A stretch of DNA of 64,000 nt from CAYTGR01 sp964437445 (GTDB lineage Bacteria; Chloroflexota; Anaerolineae; B4-G1; SLSP01), in NCBI GenBank assembly GCA_964437445.1, contig CAYTGR010000009.1, positions 38,635-102,634 of the forward strand, read 5' to 3'. The notes below the pieces were generated by a model. It did not search any database and was not told the origin of the DNA. It was given only the letters and a program-made list of their open reading frames with translations. Numbering within the stretch: the first letter of the stretch is position 1; every line of letters begins with the position of its first letter. Shown piece by piece: positions 8,530 through 18,289 of this stretch. The position numbers and the translations under genes were made by a program.

Positions 8530-10653
8530 TTACCTCAACAACCCCGCCAGCGCCGCCGGGGTGTACGGTTTGAGCACGACATCGCGCACGCCGCGCTGGA
8601 GCAGGGCAGTGGTCCGCTCCACCCGGAGGTAGGAAGCCACCACGATCAGCTTGCCACCTGCCCCGGCGGCCGTTAGCTGCTTGACGAGCGCCGTGCTGTC
8701 GGCGGTTTCCAGTGCATCGTCTACGAGAATAAGGTCATAGGCTGCCGGCTCCACCGCCTCGGTCGCGCGCGCGACCTGATTACCGGCCCCGATGAGCGTC
8801 GCCGCTGCCCAGCGACTCCAGGCATCGTCGTCATCCACCAGCAAAATGGAGCGGCCGTGGGGTAGCGTGGTCATGGGCAGCTCACCGCTGAAGGCCGGAA
8901 TGAGCATTTCAAAGAGGGCCCCACCCCCTGGCACGTTGCGCGCCGTGATCTGCCCGTCAATCTGCCTGAGGATCTGCACACAAGCCGAGAGCCCCAGCCC
9001 CGCATGAGTGGCCCCCTTGGTGCTGTGGAAGGCGGCCCAGAGCTTGTCTAACTCCGCTTCGGGAATGCCGGGACCGGTGTCAATGATACGAATATCCACA
9101 AAGCGCCCCTCGTTAGTTGGGGCGATCTCCACGCGGATCTCCTGGCGCGGCGCCCCCACTAAAGCCTCCACCGCGTTCTGCAGGATGTAGCCGCACGCCC
9201 GGCCCAGTTGGGTGCTATCGGCAATGGCCAGGGGCGTGTTCTCCGCCACGGTGTACTGCACCAACCCGGCCGGCAGGCCCAACCGGGCCACCGTATCCTT
9301 GACCACGTCTTCTACCAGCGTCGGGCGCGGTTGTTGCTCCCGCGCGGGGCCAATCAGATGCTCCTGGACGGCCAGGATCAGCCGGACACTCTCTTCAATC
9401 ATGGTGAGGTCTTCCTGCATGGAGGCGACCCGTTCCGGGTCGGCCGATGCCAGGGCGGCCAGATCGGTGCGTAAGCGCGCCACACTGGACGAGACCGGCA
9501 GCGCCTTGTTGCCGATCCAGTGAATGGCCTCCAGGGTGGCCGTCGCCAGTGCCTCAAAGGTCTTGGTGCGGAGCAACTCGGCGTGCGCCACCTCCAGGTC
9601 GCGCAACAGGCGGGCGTTATCCAGTGCAATCGCCAGCTGGTCGGCCATGGCCTGCAATGAGGCGATATCTTCCTCACTAAACGCAGCTTCCTCAACGCTC
9701 TGCACCGTCAGCGCGCCGATGACCCGATCGCCCACCAGGAGCGGCAGCGCCATCTCGGAGCGCGTTAAGGGCAGGTAAGGGTTCTTGAAGTGAACCGGTT
9801 CCTCCCCCACGTCCAGGGCGATGAGCGCCCGCCGCTGGCTGATCGCCGTGCCGATCATGGAGATACCACCCACCTTCAGCTTGTGGCCGGCCATGAGCAT
9901 CCGCGCTCCGGCCTCCCCCCGGCCGGCCCGCAGGACGGCCCACTCGCCCAGCTCATCCAGCAAGAAGACCCCGGCGTAATAAAAGCCGTAAGCATCGCAG
10001 ATGATGTCTACCGTTTCGTTAATCAGCGCGTGCCAATCCAGGATGGAGGTCACGTCGCGCCCCACCTGAGCGGCAGCGGCCAGCAGGCGAGCCCGGCGTT
10101 CGGCCTGGGCCAACAGCTGGCGGTTCTGCGCATACAGCCGGGCGTTGTGAATCGCAATGGCCAGCTGATCGGCCATGGCCTGGAGGGCCGTAATGTCGTC
10201 TTCGGTGAAGGCGGCCTCTTCAGTGCTCTGGACCGTCAGGGCGCCGATCACCTGGTCGCCCACACAGAGCGGCAGTGCCATCTCAGAGCGGGTCAACGGC
10301 AGGTAGGGGTTTTTGAAGTGGACCGGCTCCTCGCCTACATCCAGGGCGATGAGTGCTCGCCGCTGCCCGGTCGCCACCCCGATCATGGAAAGCCCGCCGA
10401 CCTTCAGCTTGTGGCCGGCAGCGACCATCTGAGCGCCGGCCGCGCCCCGGCCGGTCCGCAGGACGGCCCACTCCCTCGTTTCATCCAGCAAGAAGACCCC
10501 GGCGTAATAAAAGCCAAATTCATCGCAGATGATATCCACCACCTGCTGCAAGAGTTCCTCAGGATCCAAAATAGAAATGACCCGCCGGCTCACCTGGGCC
10601 CCGGCATGAAGCAGGGCGGCACGGCGCTCAGCAATCGTCGTGTTTTGCGGCAT
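8530..10653 (-). CDS. Hybrid sensor kinase: GAF-GAF-kinase-receiver
   Basis: Soluble signalling protein of 707 residues. Two near-identical GAF domains (about 20-172 and 195-348) share long stretches such as 'LDVGEEPVHFKNPYLPLTR', a recent internal duplication. A kinase core follows: an H-box-like 'IHWIGNKALPV' with His378, N-box 'LQNAVEAL', G1 'DTGPGIPE', G2 'GLGLSA'. A C-terminal receiver (about 601-707) has the phospho-acceptor Asp645 in 'LILVDDALE' and Lys in 'LKPYTP'. The gene starts 15 bases after the stop of a stand-alone receiver gene, so the two probably act together. There are no membrane segments; ligands of the GAF domains are unknown. Confidence 0.85.
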   Translation of the reverse strand: MPQNTTIAERRAALLHAGAQVSRRVISILDPEELLQQVVDIICDEFGFYYAGVFLLDETREWAVLRTGRGAAGAQMVAAGHKLKVGGLSMIGVATGQRRALIALDVGEEPVHFKNPYLPLTRSEMALPLCVGDQVIGALTVQSTEEAAFTEDDITALQAMADQLAIAIHNARLYAQNRQLLAQAERRARLLAAAAQVGRDVTSILDWHALINETVDIICDAYGFYYAGVFLLDELGEWAVLRAGRGEAGARMLMAGHKLKVGGISMIGTAISQRRALIALDVGEEPVHFKNPYLPLTRSEMALPLLVGDRVIGALTVQSVEEAAFSEEDIASLQAMADQLAIALDNARLLRDLEVAHAELLRTKTFEALATATLEAIHWIGNKALPVSSSVARLRTDLAALASADPERVASMQEDLTMIEESVRLILAVQEHLIGPAREQQPRPTLVEDVVKDTVARLGLPAGLVQYTVAENTPLAIADSTQLGRACGYILQNAVEALVGAPRQEIRVEIAPTNEGRFVDIRIIDTGPGIPEAELDKLWAAFHSTKGATHAGLGLSACVQILRQIDGQITARNVPGGGALFEMLIPAFSGELPMTTLPHGRSILLVDDDDAWSRWAAATLIGAGNQVARATEAVEPAAYDLILVDDALETADSTALVKQLTAAGAGGKLIVVASYLRVERTTALLQRGVRDVVLKPYTPAALAGLLR

Positions 10654-10668
10654 CGTTCTTCTCCTCCA

Positions 10669-11073
10669 TCAAGGATTGAAAATTTCGTTGACAATTTCCA
10701 CCAGACCGGCCTCGCGCCCTTTGACGAAGTACGCGCGCGCCCCCCGGGCGACCGCCTCTTTGGCCCGGCTCACCTCATCAAAGGCCGAAAGGACGATGAC
10801 CGGCAGCGTCGGTTCCACTGCCAGCAAGACACTGAGCAGCTGCAGGCCGGCGTTGGGATCATCCTGGTCGTTGAGATTGGGCATGTGCAGGTCCAGGATC
10901 GCCAGGTCAAAGGGGGCCTGATCGGTACGGGCCTCTTCAAACCGAAATCGGCCGGCCCTGGCGCTGCCGGCAGTTTCCACGTCAAAGCCCGCCCGCAGTA
11001 ACGTTTTCTCCATACTGCGCAAGACCAGGGGTTCGTCATCCACCAGCAAAATCTTAATCGCATCCTTCACCAT
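10669..11073 (-). CDS. Single-domain response regulator
   Basis: 134-residue stand-alone receiver (CheY-like). It has the acidic pair 'LVDDEP' near the N-terminus, the phospho-acceptor Asp61 in 'LAILDLHMP', the conserved Ser in 'IVLSAFDE' and the Lys in 'YFVKGRE'. There is no output domain. An insertion after the phospho-acceptor loop ('NLNDQDDPNAG') lengthens the beta3-alpha3 loop. It sits between two GAF-type kinases and is probably their phosphate partner in a relay. Confidence 0.88.
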   Translation of the reverse strand: MVKDAIKILLVDDEPLVLRSMEKTLLRAGFDVETAGSARAGRFRFEEARTDQAPFDLAILDLHMPNLNDQDDPNAGLQLLSVLLAVEPTLPVIVLSAFDEVSRAKEAVARGARAYFVKGREAGLVEIVNEIFNP

Positions 11074-11142
11074 AAGAACTGTCCTTTCAGCAAAGAGTAA
11101 TTTTTCAGCGGATTTTAAAAGCCGGTGGCAGGCGATGAGGCA

Positions 11143-13044
11143 CTACGACGGCTTGACCTGGGGCAAGATCACCACAAACGTGGTCCCTACCCCCACCTGA
11201 CTATGCACCATGATCTTGCCACCCAACTGACCGATGATCTGGGCGCAGGCCGGCAACCCCAACCCGGTCCCCCCCCGGTCCCCTTTCGTTGTATAGAAGG
11301 CCATCCAGATTTTGTCCAGCTGGTCAGGCGGGATGCCGCAGCCGTTATCGCCCACTTCGGCCGCCACAAACCCCGGTTCGGCCGGCCGGACCCGCAAGTG
11401 CAAACGCTTTTCTTCAACCTCGTGCATCGCCTCCATGGCATTCTTGATCAGATTGATAAAAACGCGCTCCAGCTGCACGGCATCGGCGCGGACGCGCAGC
11501 GCCTCCGGGGCAAAATCGGTGGTCACGATGGAAGAAGGGATCCCCATGGCAGCCACCGTCTCCTGCAACAGCTCCGCCAGGGCCACATCTTCCACCCGGT
11601 ACTGGCGGGCCGGGCCAATTAAATCCTCTTTAAGGCTGAGAATGGCCCGCGCACTCTGTTCAATGATGTGCAGATCCTCCAGGATAGAGTCCACGCTGAG
11701 CAGCCGCTGTAGCCGCTTGAGCGGCAACGGCTCCAGTTCGGCGCGAGTGGCCTCGGAAGAGAAGCCGTGCGCTGTTAACGCTTCGGCAGCCTGCAGCAAC
11801 ACCTGAGCATAGCGGTGCTCACGGAGTTCGGGCGGGGCTTCCGCCAACAACGCGGCTGCCAGCCAGAGATAGCGGCTCACGTCCTCGGTGATGCGGGCCA
11901 CGCTGCCGGGAACGGGCGCAGCTTTGTTGCCCACCCAGTGAATGGCCTCGCCGGTAGCAGTGGCGATAGCCTCAAACGTCTTGGTCCGCACGAGCTCGGC
12001 ATGGGTGGCCTCTAAATCCTGCAACAGCCGGGCGTTTTTGATGGCCACGGCAAGCTGGTCGGCCAGCATCTGCAATGCCACAACGTCAGCTTCGCTGAAA
12101 GCCGCTTCCTCCGTGCTTTGCACGCTCAGCGCCCCGATCACCTCCCCACCGATGAAAAGCGGCAACGCGACTTCGGAGCGGGTCAACGGCAACAAAGGGT
12201 TGTTGAAGCGGGCCGGTTCCTGCCCGACATCCAGGGCGATGCGCGCTTTCCCTAACCAGGCGGCCATCCCGACCAACGACTGGCCGCCCACCCGCAAGCG
12301 GTGGCCCCGCTCCAACAGCGTCGCACCGGCCTCACCGCGTCCGGCCCGCAAAATGGCCCACTCGCCGGTCTCATCCAGCAGGAAAATGCCGGCATAGTAA
12401 AAGCCAAATTCGTCGCAGATGGTATCCACCGTGACCTTCAGCAGCAAATCCAGGTTGAGAATGGAGGTAATGCTGCGCCCCACCCGCGCTCCCGCCTCCA
12501 ACAAATGGGCCTGCCGCTGAGCCTTCTTGAGCAGTTGAAAATTCTGCTCGTTCAGCTCGGCGTTGCGTTTGAGCGCCTCGGTCAGCTCACGGACTTTCTC
12601 CTCCAGCCGGGCGACCAACATCTGTTGGTAAGCCTGCCGGTGGCTCTCATCCTGCAATTGCTCCCTGGCTCCCGCCAGAAAGGAAGCGATCTGCTCCGGG
12701 AAACGGTCCACGTCCAGGGGCTTGGATATATAGCCGTCGCAGCCGGAAGCCAGCGCGCGCTCGCGGACGTTGGCCGTTACATCGGCGGTCAAGGCCACAA
12801 TTGGGACCTGGGGCAGGAGCGACTTGAGGCGCGTGGCTACCTCGTAACCGGTCAGGTGCGGCATGTGAAGGTCCACCAGAATGAGATCAGGCCGGTGCTT
12901 TGTCGCGGTGTCAATCCCCTGGAGACCATCGGTGGCTTCCAGCACGACATAATCGCCGGACAGCAGCCGCAACACCAAACGGCGCACCTCCGGAGTGTCG
13001 TCAATGCAGAGAATCTTTTTCCGCGAACTGGGCTGGTCCATCAC
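11143..13044 (-). CDS. Receiver-GAF-histidine kinase
   Basis: 633-residue soluble kinase whose input is an N-terminal receiver (1-125; Asp58 in 'LILVDLHMP', Lys108 in 'SKPLD'). A coiled-coil segment (about 130-180) leads to one GAF domain (about 185-340) that closely resembles the GAFs of the neighbouring 707-residue kinase. The kinase core has 'IHWVGNKAAPV' (His369), an insertion of about 90 residues, N-box 'NLIKNAMEAM', G1 'DNGCGIP' and G2 'GGTGLGLPA'. A receiver at the front suggests it works downstream of another kinase, perhaps the large sensor encoded upstream on the same strand. Confidence 0.85.
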   Translation of the reverse strand: MMDQPSSRKKILCIDDTPEVRRLVLRLLSGDYVVLEATDGLQGIDTATKHRPDLILVDLHMPHLTGYEVATRLKSLLPQVPIVALTADVTANVRERALASGCDGYISKPLDVDRFPEQIASFLAGAREQLQDESHRQAYQQMLVARLEEKVRELTEALKRNAELNEQNFQLLKKAQRQAHLLEAGARVGRSITSILNLDLLLKVTVDTICDEFGFYYAGIFLLDETGEWAILRAGRGEAGATLLERGHRLRVGGQSLVGMAAWLGKARIALDVGQEPARFNNPLLPLTRSEVALPLFIGGEVIGALSVQSTEEAAFSEADVVALQMLADQLAVAIKNARLLQDLEATHAELVRTKTFEAIATATGEAIHWVGNKAAPVPGSVARITEDVSRYLWLAAALLAEAPPELREHRYAQVLLQAAEALTAHGFSSEATRAELEPLPLKRLQRLLSVDSILEDLHIIEQSARAILSLKEDLIGPARQYRVEDVALAELLQETVAAMGIPSSIVTTDFAPEALRVRADAVQLERVFINLIKNAMEAMHEVEEKRLHLRVRPAEPGFVAAEVGDNGCGIPPDQLDKIWMAFYTTKGDRGGTGLGLPACAQIIGQLGGKIMVHSQVGVGTTFVVILPQVKPS

Positions 13045-13221
13045 CCCAAATTATAGCGTGAGTGGGAAGAGAAGCAAATGAGGTTAAAAGGGGGTTGGGA
13101 GCCGGCGTCAGGCCTACCCGGTGAGGGCAAACACTTGGGCCGGGGAAGCCGACAGATTTTCGGGGAATTCCCCATGAACCGGCATTCACCAGCGGTAGGA
13201 TGAAAGTAGGATGAAAGATGA

Positions 13222-13294
13222 GAGCAGTGAGCGGTGAGCAGGAAACAGGAACTGCTACCCGCTGCTCTCTGCCCACTCTTTAACTGGTTTCTAT
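13222..13294 (+). repeat. Palindromic heptamer repeat, copy 1
   Basis: The 308-base gap between two kinase genes contains this block. It reads as heptamers (GAGCAGT, GAGCGGT, GAGCAGG, AAACAGG) followed by an inverted counterpart and ends ...AACTGGTTTCTAT. The core 13229-13294 (66 bases) matches the reverse complement of 35950-36022 (73 bases) with few substitutions and one extra heptamer in the latter. The rest of this gap shows nothing recognisable. Confidence 0.8.
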
Positions 13295-13352
13295 GTCGCG
13301 TCGCGGAACCGGTCAGGAACGGCCGGCTACTCCGATACGAAATATCGGTCAC

Positions 13353-16300
13353 TCAAGCCGGCGCATTTGAGCCGGTCATGATCGGCAACGTGACGGAGAA
13401 GGTGGTGCCGCGGCCCAGAACGCTGCGCACCGCCACTGTGCCGTGGTGGGCCTGGACGATCTCTTTGACCAGTGCCAGGCCCAGCCCGGTGCCACCGTAG
13501 CGCCGGCTCATGCTGCCATCTACCTGATAGAAGCGCTCAAAGACGCGCTCCAGCTTGTCCTGGGGAATGCCAATCCCTGTATCAGCCACCTCCAACACCA
13601 GGTTGGCTCCAACCTGGCTCAATCGTAGCGTCACCGTGCCGCCAGCCGGCGTGAACTTGAGGGCGTTGCCAACCAGGTTATCCACCACCCGCCGGAGGTG
13701 GGCCGGATCGCCCCAGATGGGCGGTAAATCGGCGGCCATCTCGGTCACCAGCTGGAGCCCCACCTTTTCGGCATTCACCCGGAAATCTTCTGCCAGCGCC
13801 CGGACCAGGTCCACCATATCCAGGACTTCGTAATGCATCCGCTGCGTCTCGGCTTCCAGAATGGCGGTCAGATCCCCCACCATTTTGGTGAGCATTTGCA
13901 CCCGGCGGACGATAATCGTCACCGGTTCACGCTGTTCCGGTTTGAGCTCACCCAGCTCGTCGGCCTCCAGCAGCTCGGCATAGCCACGGATGATCGCTAA
14001 AGGCGTGCGCAGCTCGTGCGAGACATTCTGGATAAACTCACTCTTCAGGCGATCCAACTCCTGCAGCTTTTCCAGGGCCGTGGTCAGTTCGGCAGTGCGC
14101 TGCTGGGCTTCAGCAAAGAGCCGGGCATTTTGGATGGCAACACCGGCCTGCCGCCCCACCGATTCGGCCAGCGCCAGGTCACGCTCGGTAAACCGATGGC
14201 CGGGGCTGCGGCTCCCCAACGCCAGTGCGCCAATGCGCTCCTCCCCTGCCAGCACCGGCACGATCAGGCAAGACGAGGCCCCTAACTCCTTGTGCAGCAT
14301 TCTGGCCGAACGTTCATCATAGTCGCACCGGAAGATGGATTGGCCCGTGTTGAAAACCCGCCATACCAACCCCTGCCCGGGCAAGAGGGATGAACGGGCT
14401 ACCGCTTCAGGCAGGTTCCATACGCTAACATAATGTAACTCCGGTTGGTCAGGGGTCACCAGAGCCAAACCGCTGAGGTCAGCCCGGACCAGTTCCGTGG
14501 CCAGCCGCACCACATTGGATAACAGGACAGGCAGATCTAAGGCGCTGCTGATGATCCGGGCAACCTCGTTCAAACGCTGTTCCCGCCCCAACGCCTCGGC
14601 GATTTCGGCAAAGAGCCTGACCCTGGCAATCGCTGTCCCCAGCTGTCCAGCGAAGGTCGCCAGCAGCCGCTCATCAGCCTCGCTATAGGCATCCAGCTGC
14701 GCGCTCTCGGCGTTGACCACACCGATAATCTGCTCACCGGCGCGCAAGGGGACGCACAGTTCGGAACGCATACTATGATCCATGGCGATGTAGGCAGCTT
14801 CCTGGGTCACATCGGCCAAGCGCCGGGGCCGCCCGCTCTCCACTACCTTGCCGCTCACGCCCTGGCCTACCGCGAGCACCAGGCGCGGCCCAAAGGCTTC
14901 CAATCCCCGGTAAGAAGGATGCATCTTGAGCTGGTGAGCCGTCTCGTCCAACAGGATGACCCCAAAGTTGTCTGGATACAAAGTCTCCCCGATCAGCTGC
15001 GTCGCGCGCTCAATCAAAGCATCTTCATCGGTAGCCTCAGCGCCGGCTTGGGCGACCGCATGTAACACCGAGAGCTCCTGCAACTGGCGTCGCAGCGCCT
15101 CAAATAACCGGGCGTTCTCCAGAGCCGCCGCAGCGTAAGCGGCCAACAGTTCCAACAGGTGCAGATCATCCGTCGTATAAGCATTGGGTTGGTAACTCTG
15201 AGCCGACAGCATCCCAAAGGTCCTGTCACGCATCCGCAGCGGCACGGCCAACACCGAAACGACATGTTCTGAGGAGCCAAAATGGATCCCCGGGACGGTT
15301 GGTTCCTGCGCTTCGTTGCCGGACATAAATGATTGGCCGTGCGTAATCACGTAGCCGCTCATGGTCCCCTCCAGGGGAATATGGCGGGCGGGCACCACCC
15401 CGCTGCGGTCCACATGGTAAACCACCGCCACGTCCCCCCGGCGTTCGTCCAAAATGGAAAGCACAAAAGCCTCACTCGGCATCAGCTGGACGGTAGATTG
15501 ATAAATGGCGACGTAGATGCGTTGCAAATCCAGGCCGGCACTGGCGATCTCCTGACTGGCCCAATGCAGAATCGCCTGCCGCTGGGCAGCTTCTACAGTG
15601 GATTGAAAGAGCCGGGCGTTCTCCAAGGCGATAGCGACCTGGCTTGCCAGGGACTCCAAAAAGCGGCTGTGCATATCATTGAAAGCGTGGGGTTGAGCGG
15701 CATACATGGCCACCGCTCCCACCAGGCGGCCACGGACGATCAAGGGCACTCCCAGACAGGACCGCGCCTGGCTCTGGAGCGCCAGTGGCTCGGCCGGGAC
15801 CGGCTCGGCCGCCAGATCGCCCACCAGCAGCGGCCGGCGGTTGCGGATCAACCAGCCCATCAGCCCACTTTCGGCCAGGGGCTGGTGGACGTTAACCCCA
15901 TCAGACCGTAGCTTGCCCGCCTCCGCCGCCAGCGCCAGGGTGACCGTGGCGGTCTCAGCCTCATAGAGAGAAACAAAGAAAGCATCGGGCTTGAAGAGTT
16001 GCTGAACCTGATCATAGAGCCGTTGCAAAAGCAGGTCGGTTTCCAACACATTGCTGGTGGCGATGGCGGCGTTGTAGAGAGCCGCCAGCTCCCGCGTCTG
16101 ACGTTGCAGCTCCTCAAACAGCTGCGCCGTCTGCACTGCCACGGCCACCTGATCAGCCATGATTTCCAACGTGGCGATGTCATCGGCCGAGATTCCCGCC
16201 ACCCGGTCGCTTTTGATGTCCAGGACACCGATGACCTGCCCGCTGATCCGCAACGGCACGGCCGCCTCAGAGCGCACGTCTGGCAACGCCGCCACCGGGA

Positions 16301-18209
16301 CATAATCGGCGCAGGCGCTCACATCCGTCACCTGTAACGGCTCGCCGGTGCTGGCCACCCGACCGGTAATCCCTTCGCCCAGCCGCTGGGAGGGCCCGCT
16401 CTGAAAACCCGTCTCAGCCATATATCCGCCACAACCGGCCCGGAAGACCAGGCGATCTTGCTCCACCAGGGCAATTTCCACGTTGTAGAGCTGCATGGCC
16501 TCGGCGATCAGATGCGCCACTTCAGGGAGTAGTTTTTCCAGCGTCAGGATGGAGGTCACCCGCCGCCCGACGTCGTAAATCGTGGTCAGCTGGCGCATCC
16601 GCCGCCGCTGCGCGGCATCGGCCCGCAGGCGGTCAATCGCCGTCGCCAGCTGACCGGCAAAGGTAACCAACAGCCGTTCATCCGCCGCGCTGAAGGCCGC
16701 CAGCCGGGGGCTTTCGGCGTTGAGCACCCCCAAGATCCGCTCCCCCACCTTCAACGGCACACAGAGCTCAGAGCGGGTCGTGGAATTCAGTTTGAGGTAA
16801 GCCGATTCCTGGCTCACATCATCTATCCGCAGCGGCTGCCCTGTCAGTGCCACCTGGCCGGTCAGCCCTTCCCCCAAGGGGATCAGGTGGCTATGAACAG
16901 GGGGCAGGCGTGAGTCCTGCAGCCGCAGTACACCTGCGGCTTCGTCCAGCAGGAGAACGCCAAAATTTCCTTCGTAGAGCCCCCCGCCAATGATCTCCAC
17001 CGCCCGGCGGACCAAAGCTGCCTCGTCGGTCGCTTCGGCCCCGGCCACAGCAATGGCGTGGAGGACGCTGAGCTCTTGCAGTTGACGGCGCAGAGCCGCC
17101 TCCGCCCGGGCCAGCTCGGCCACCCGCTGTTCCAGGCTGGAGATCAGTTCGCGCAGGCGGGCGGTCATCAGGTTGAAGGCTTCACTCACCGTCCCAATCT
17201 CATCACGGGATTTGACGGGTAAAGTCCGCGAAAAATCACCCTGGGCAATGGCGTCCGCCCCCTCCACCAGGGCGCGAATGGACATAACGATAGGGCGGCT
17301 GGTCCACAGCGCCACGGCCACGCCGCCTATCCCCACCGCAGCGATCAAAAGGGCCAGATTAAAGATCAGCCGGTTCTGGGCCGCAAAGAGGAGCGCGGCC
17401 GGTTGTTCTACCACAATTCCCCACTGGGGACCGGGAACAAAGGCGGAGGTGCCCATCACCTCTTCTCCCAGCAGGCCCACATACAGCTCGGCGGCCACCC
17501 CTTGCTGCTGATTCAACAACGCGGCAACCGTGGGCAGAGTCGTCAAGGTGCGGTTTTGTCTGACCAGCGCCAGGTCCTTATACCCGATGAGGGTGCCGCG
17601 CCGGTCCACGATGTAGATGTACCCCCCCTCGCCGATGTCCAGGTCGCTCAACAGCTGCCACAAATCCGCCAGGTTGACCTGAGCGATGATGATGTGCGGT
17701 CCGGTGGCCGTCTCCACGCGCTCGGAGACCCGTACCAGCGGTTCGCCGTTCACCGCAAAGGAAACGGTGCCGATGAACGTCTCACCCCGTTTGGCACGGA
17801 AAAACGGCTCGTCCGAGGCCCGCTGGCCCAACTGTTCGGCGGCGACGGGCTGGCATTCCACCAAATGGGCCCGCTCCTGGCCCTGCTCATCGGTCACGAC
17901 CAGGTCAAAATAGCGGCCCTGCCGATCCTGACAGAGGGTCCTCAAAGGCAAGGCGGGCTGGAGCGGGGTCTGGCCGGACAATACGGCCGCCACCCGCAGC
18001 TCCGACAGAATATCGTCCAGGTAATTGGCGATCAGGTGCTGGCCTAACGAGGCGGCCAGCTGCTGGCGGACGTTAGCATCCCGCCGCCCGATGGAAAAGC
18101 TGCTGTTAGAGGCCAGCAAGCCCCCCAACAGCAATGGCAGCATCGCCGCCAACACGAACAAGAGCGTCAAGCGCCAGGCCAATCGCCGGCTCCGTGGTAA
18201 AACAGTCAT
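13353..18209 (-). CDS. Giant membrane sensor kinase: Cache-HAMP-six GAF-kinase
   Basis: 1618 residues from the ATG at 18209. A start 102 bases upstream is rejected because it would overlap the preceding gene and has no advantage in ribosome site. Order: membrane helix (about 12-32), extracytoplasmic Cache-like sensor (35-270), second helix (282-303), HAMP (304-357), six GAF domains (roughly 377-526, 538-696, 707-864, 876-1034, 1046-1196, 1212-1364), HisKA with His1398 in 'NVSHELRTPL', and HATPase with 'NLVGNALKFTP', 'DTGIGIP', 'GGTGLGL'. GAF1 and GAF5 are close paralogues ('RRQLQELSVLHA' in both). A solute-binding lipoprotein gene lies 80 bases upstream and may supply its ligand. Confidence 0.88.
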   Translation of the reverse strand: MTVLPRSRRLAWRLTLLFVLAAMLPLLLGGLLASNSSFSIGRRDANVRQQLAASLGQHLIANYLDDILSELRVAAVLSGQTPLQPALPLRTLCQDRQGRYFDLVVTDEQGQERAHLVECQPVAAEQLGQRASDEPFFRAKRGETFIGTVSFAVNGEPLVRVSERVETATGPHIIIAQVNLADLWQLLSDLDIGEGGYIYIVDRRGTLIGYKDLALVRQNRTLTTLPTVAALLNQQQGVAAELYVGLLGEEVMGTSAFVPGPQWGIVVEQPAALLFAAQNRLIFNLALLIAAVGIGGVAVALWTSRPIVMSIRALVEGADAIAQGDFSRTLPVKSRDEIGTVSEAFNLMTARLRELISSLEQRVAELARAEAALRRQLQELSVLHAIAVAGAEATDEAALVRRAVEIIGGGLYEGNFGVLLLDEAAGVLRLQDSRLPPVHSHLIPLGEGLTGQVALTGQPLRIDDVSQESAYLKLNSTTRSELCVPLKVGERILGVLNAESPRLAAFSAADERLLVTFAGQLATAIDRLRADAAQRRRMRQLTTIYDVGRRVTSILTLEKLLPEVAHLIAEAMQLYNVEIALVEQDRLVFRAGCGGYMAETGFQSGPSQRLGEGITGRVASTGEPLQVTDVSACADYVPVAALPDVRSEAAVPLRISGQVIGVLDIKSDRVAGISADDIATLEIMADQVAVAVQTAQLFEELQRQTRELAALYNAAIATSNVLETDLLLQRLYDQVQQLFKPDAFFVSLYEAETATVTLALAAEAGKLRSDGVNVHQPLAESGLMGWLIRNRRPLLVGDLAAEPVPAEPLALQSQARSCLGVPLIVRGRLVGAVAMYAAQPHAFNDMHSRFLESLASQVAIALENARLFQSTVEAAQRQAILHWASQEIASAGLDLQRIYVAIYQSTVQLMPSEAFVLSILDERRGDVAVVYHVDRSGVVPARHIPLEGTMSGYVITHGQSFMSGNEAQEPTVPGIHFGSSEHVVSVLAVPLRMRDRTFGMLSAQSYQPNAYTTDDLHLLELLAAYAAAALENARLFEALRRQLQELSVLHAVAQAGAEATDEDALIERATQLIGETLYPDNFGVILLDETAHQLKMHPSYRGLEAFGPRLVLAVGQGVSGKVVESGRPRRLADVTQEAAYIAMDHSMRSELCVPLRAGEQIIGVVNAESAQLDAYSEADERLLATFAGQLGTAIARVRLFAEIAEALGREQRLNEVARIISSALDLPVLLSNVVRLATELVRADLSGLALVTPDQPELHYVSVWNLPEAVARSSLLPGQGLVWRVFNTGQSIFRCDYDERSARMLHKELGASSCLIVPVLAGEERIGALALGSRSPGHRFTERDLALAESVGRQAGVAIQNARLFAEAQQRTAELTTALEKLQELDRLKSEFIQNVSHELRTPLAIIRGYAELLEADELGELKPEQREPVTIIVRRVQMLTKMVGDLTAILEAETQRMHYEVLDMVDLVRALAEDFRVNAEKVGLQLVTEMAADLPPIWGDPAHLRRVVDNLVGNALKFTPAGGTVTLRLSQVGANLVLEVADTGIGIPQDKLERVFERFYQVDGSMSRRYGGTGLGLALVKEIVQAHHGTVAVRSVLGRGTTFSVTLPIMTGSNAPA

Positions 18210-18289
18210 CGTTCCCCAGTTCCCTTCATCGCCACCCGACCCCACCGGTATAAGCCTGTCGGTCCACCTGCGCGAGCAGCGGTCCTGCT

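Noticed and set aside
9790..11001. 403-codon plus-strand open frame
   Set aside because: It is antisense to the GAF kinases and the lone receiver, has no family-like motifs, and long antisense frames are expected in GC-rich coding DNA.
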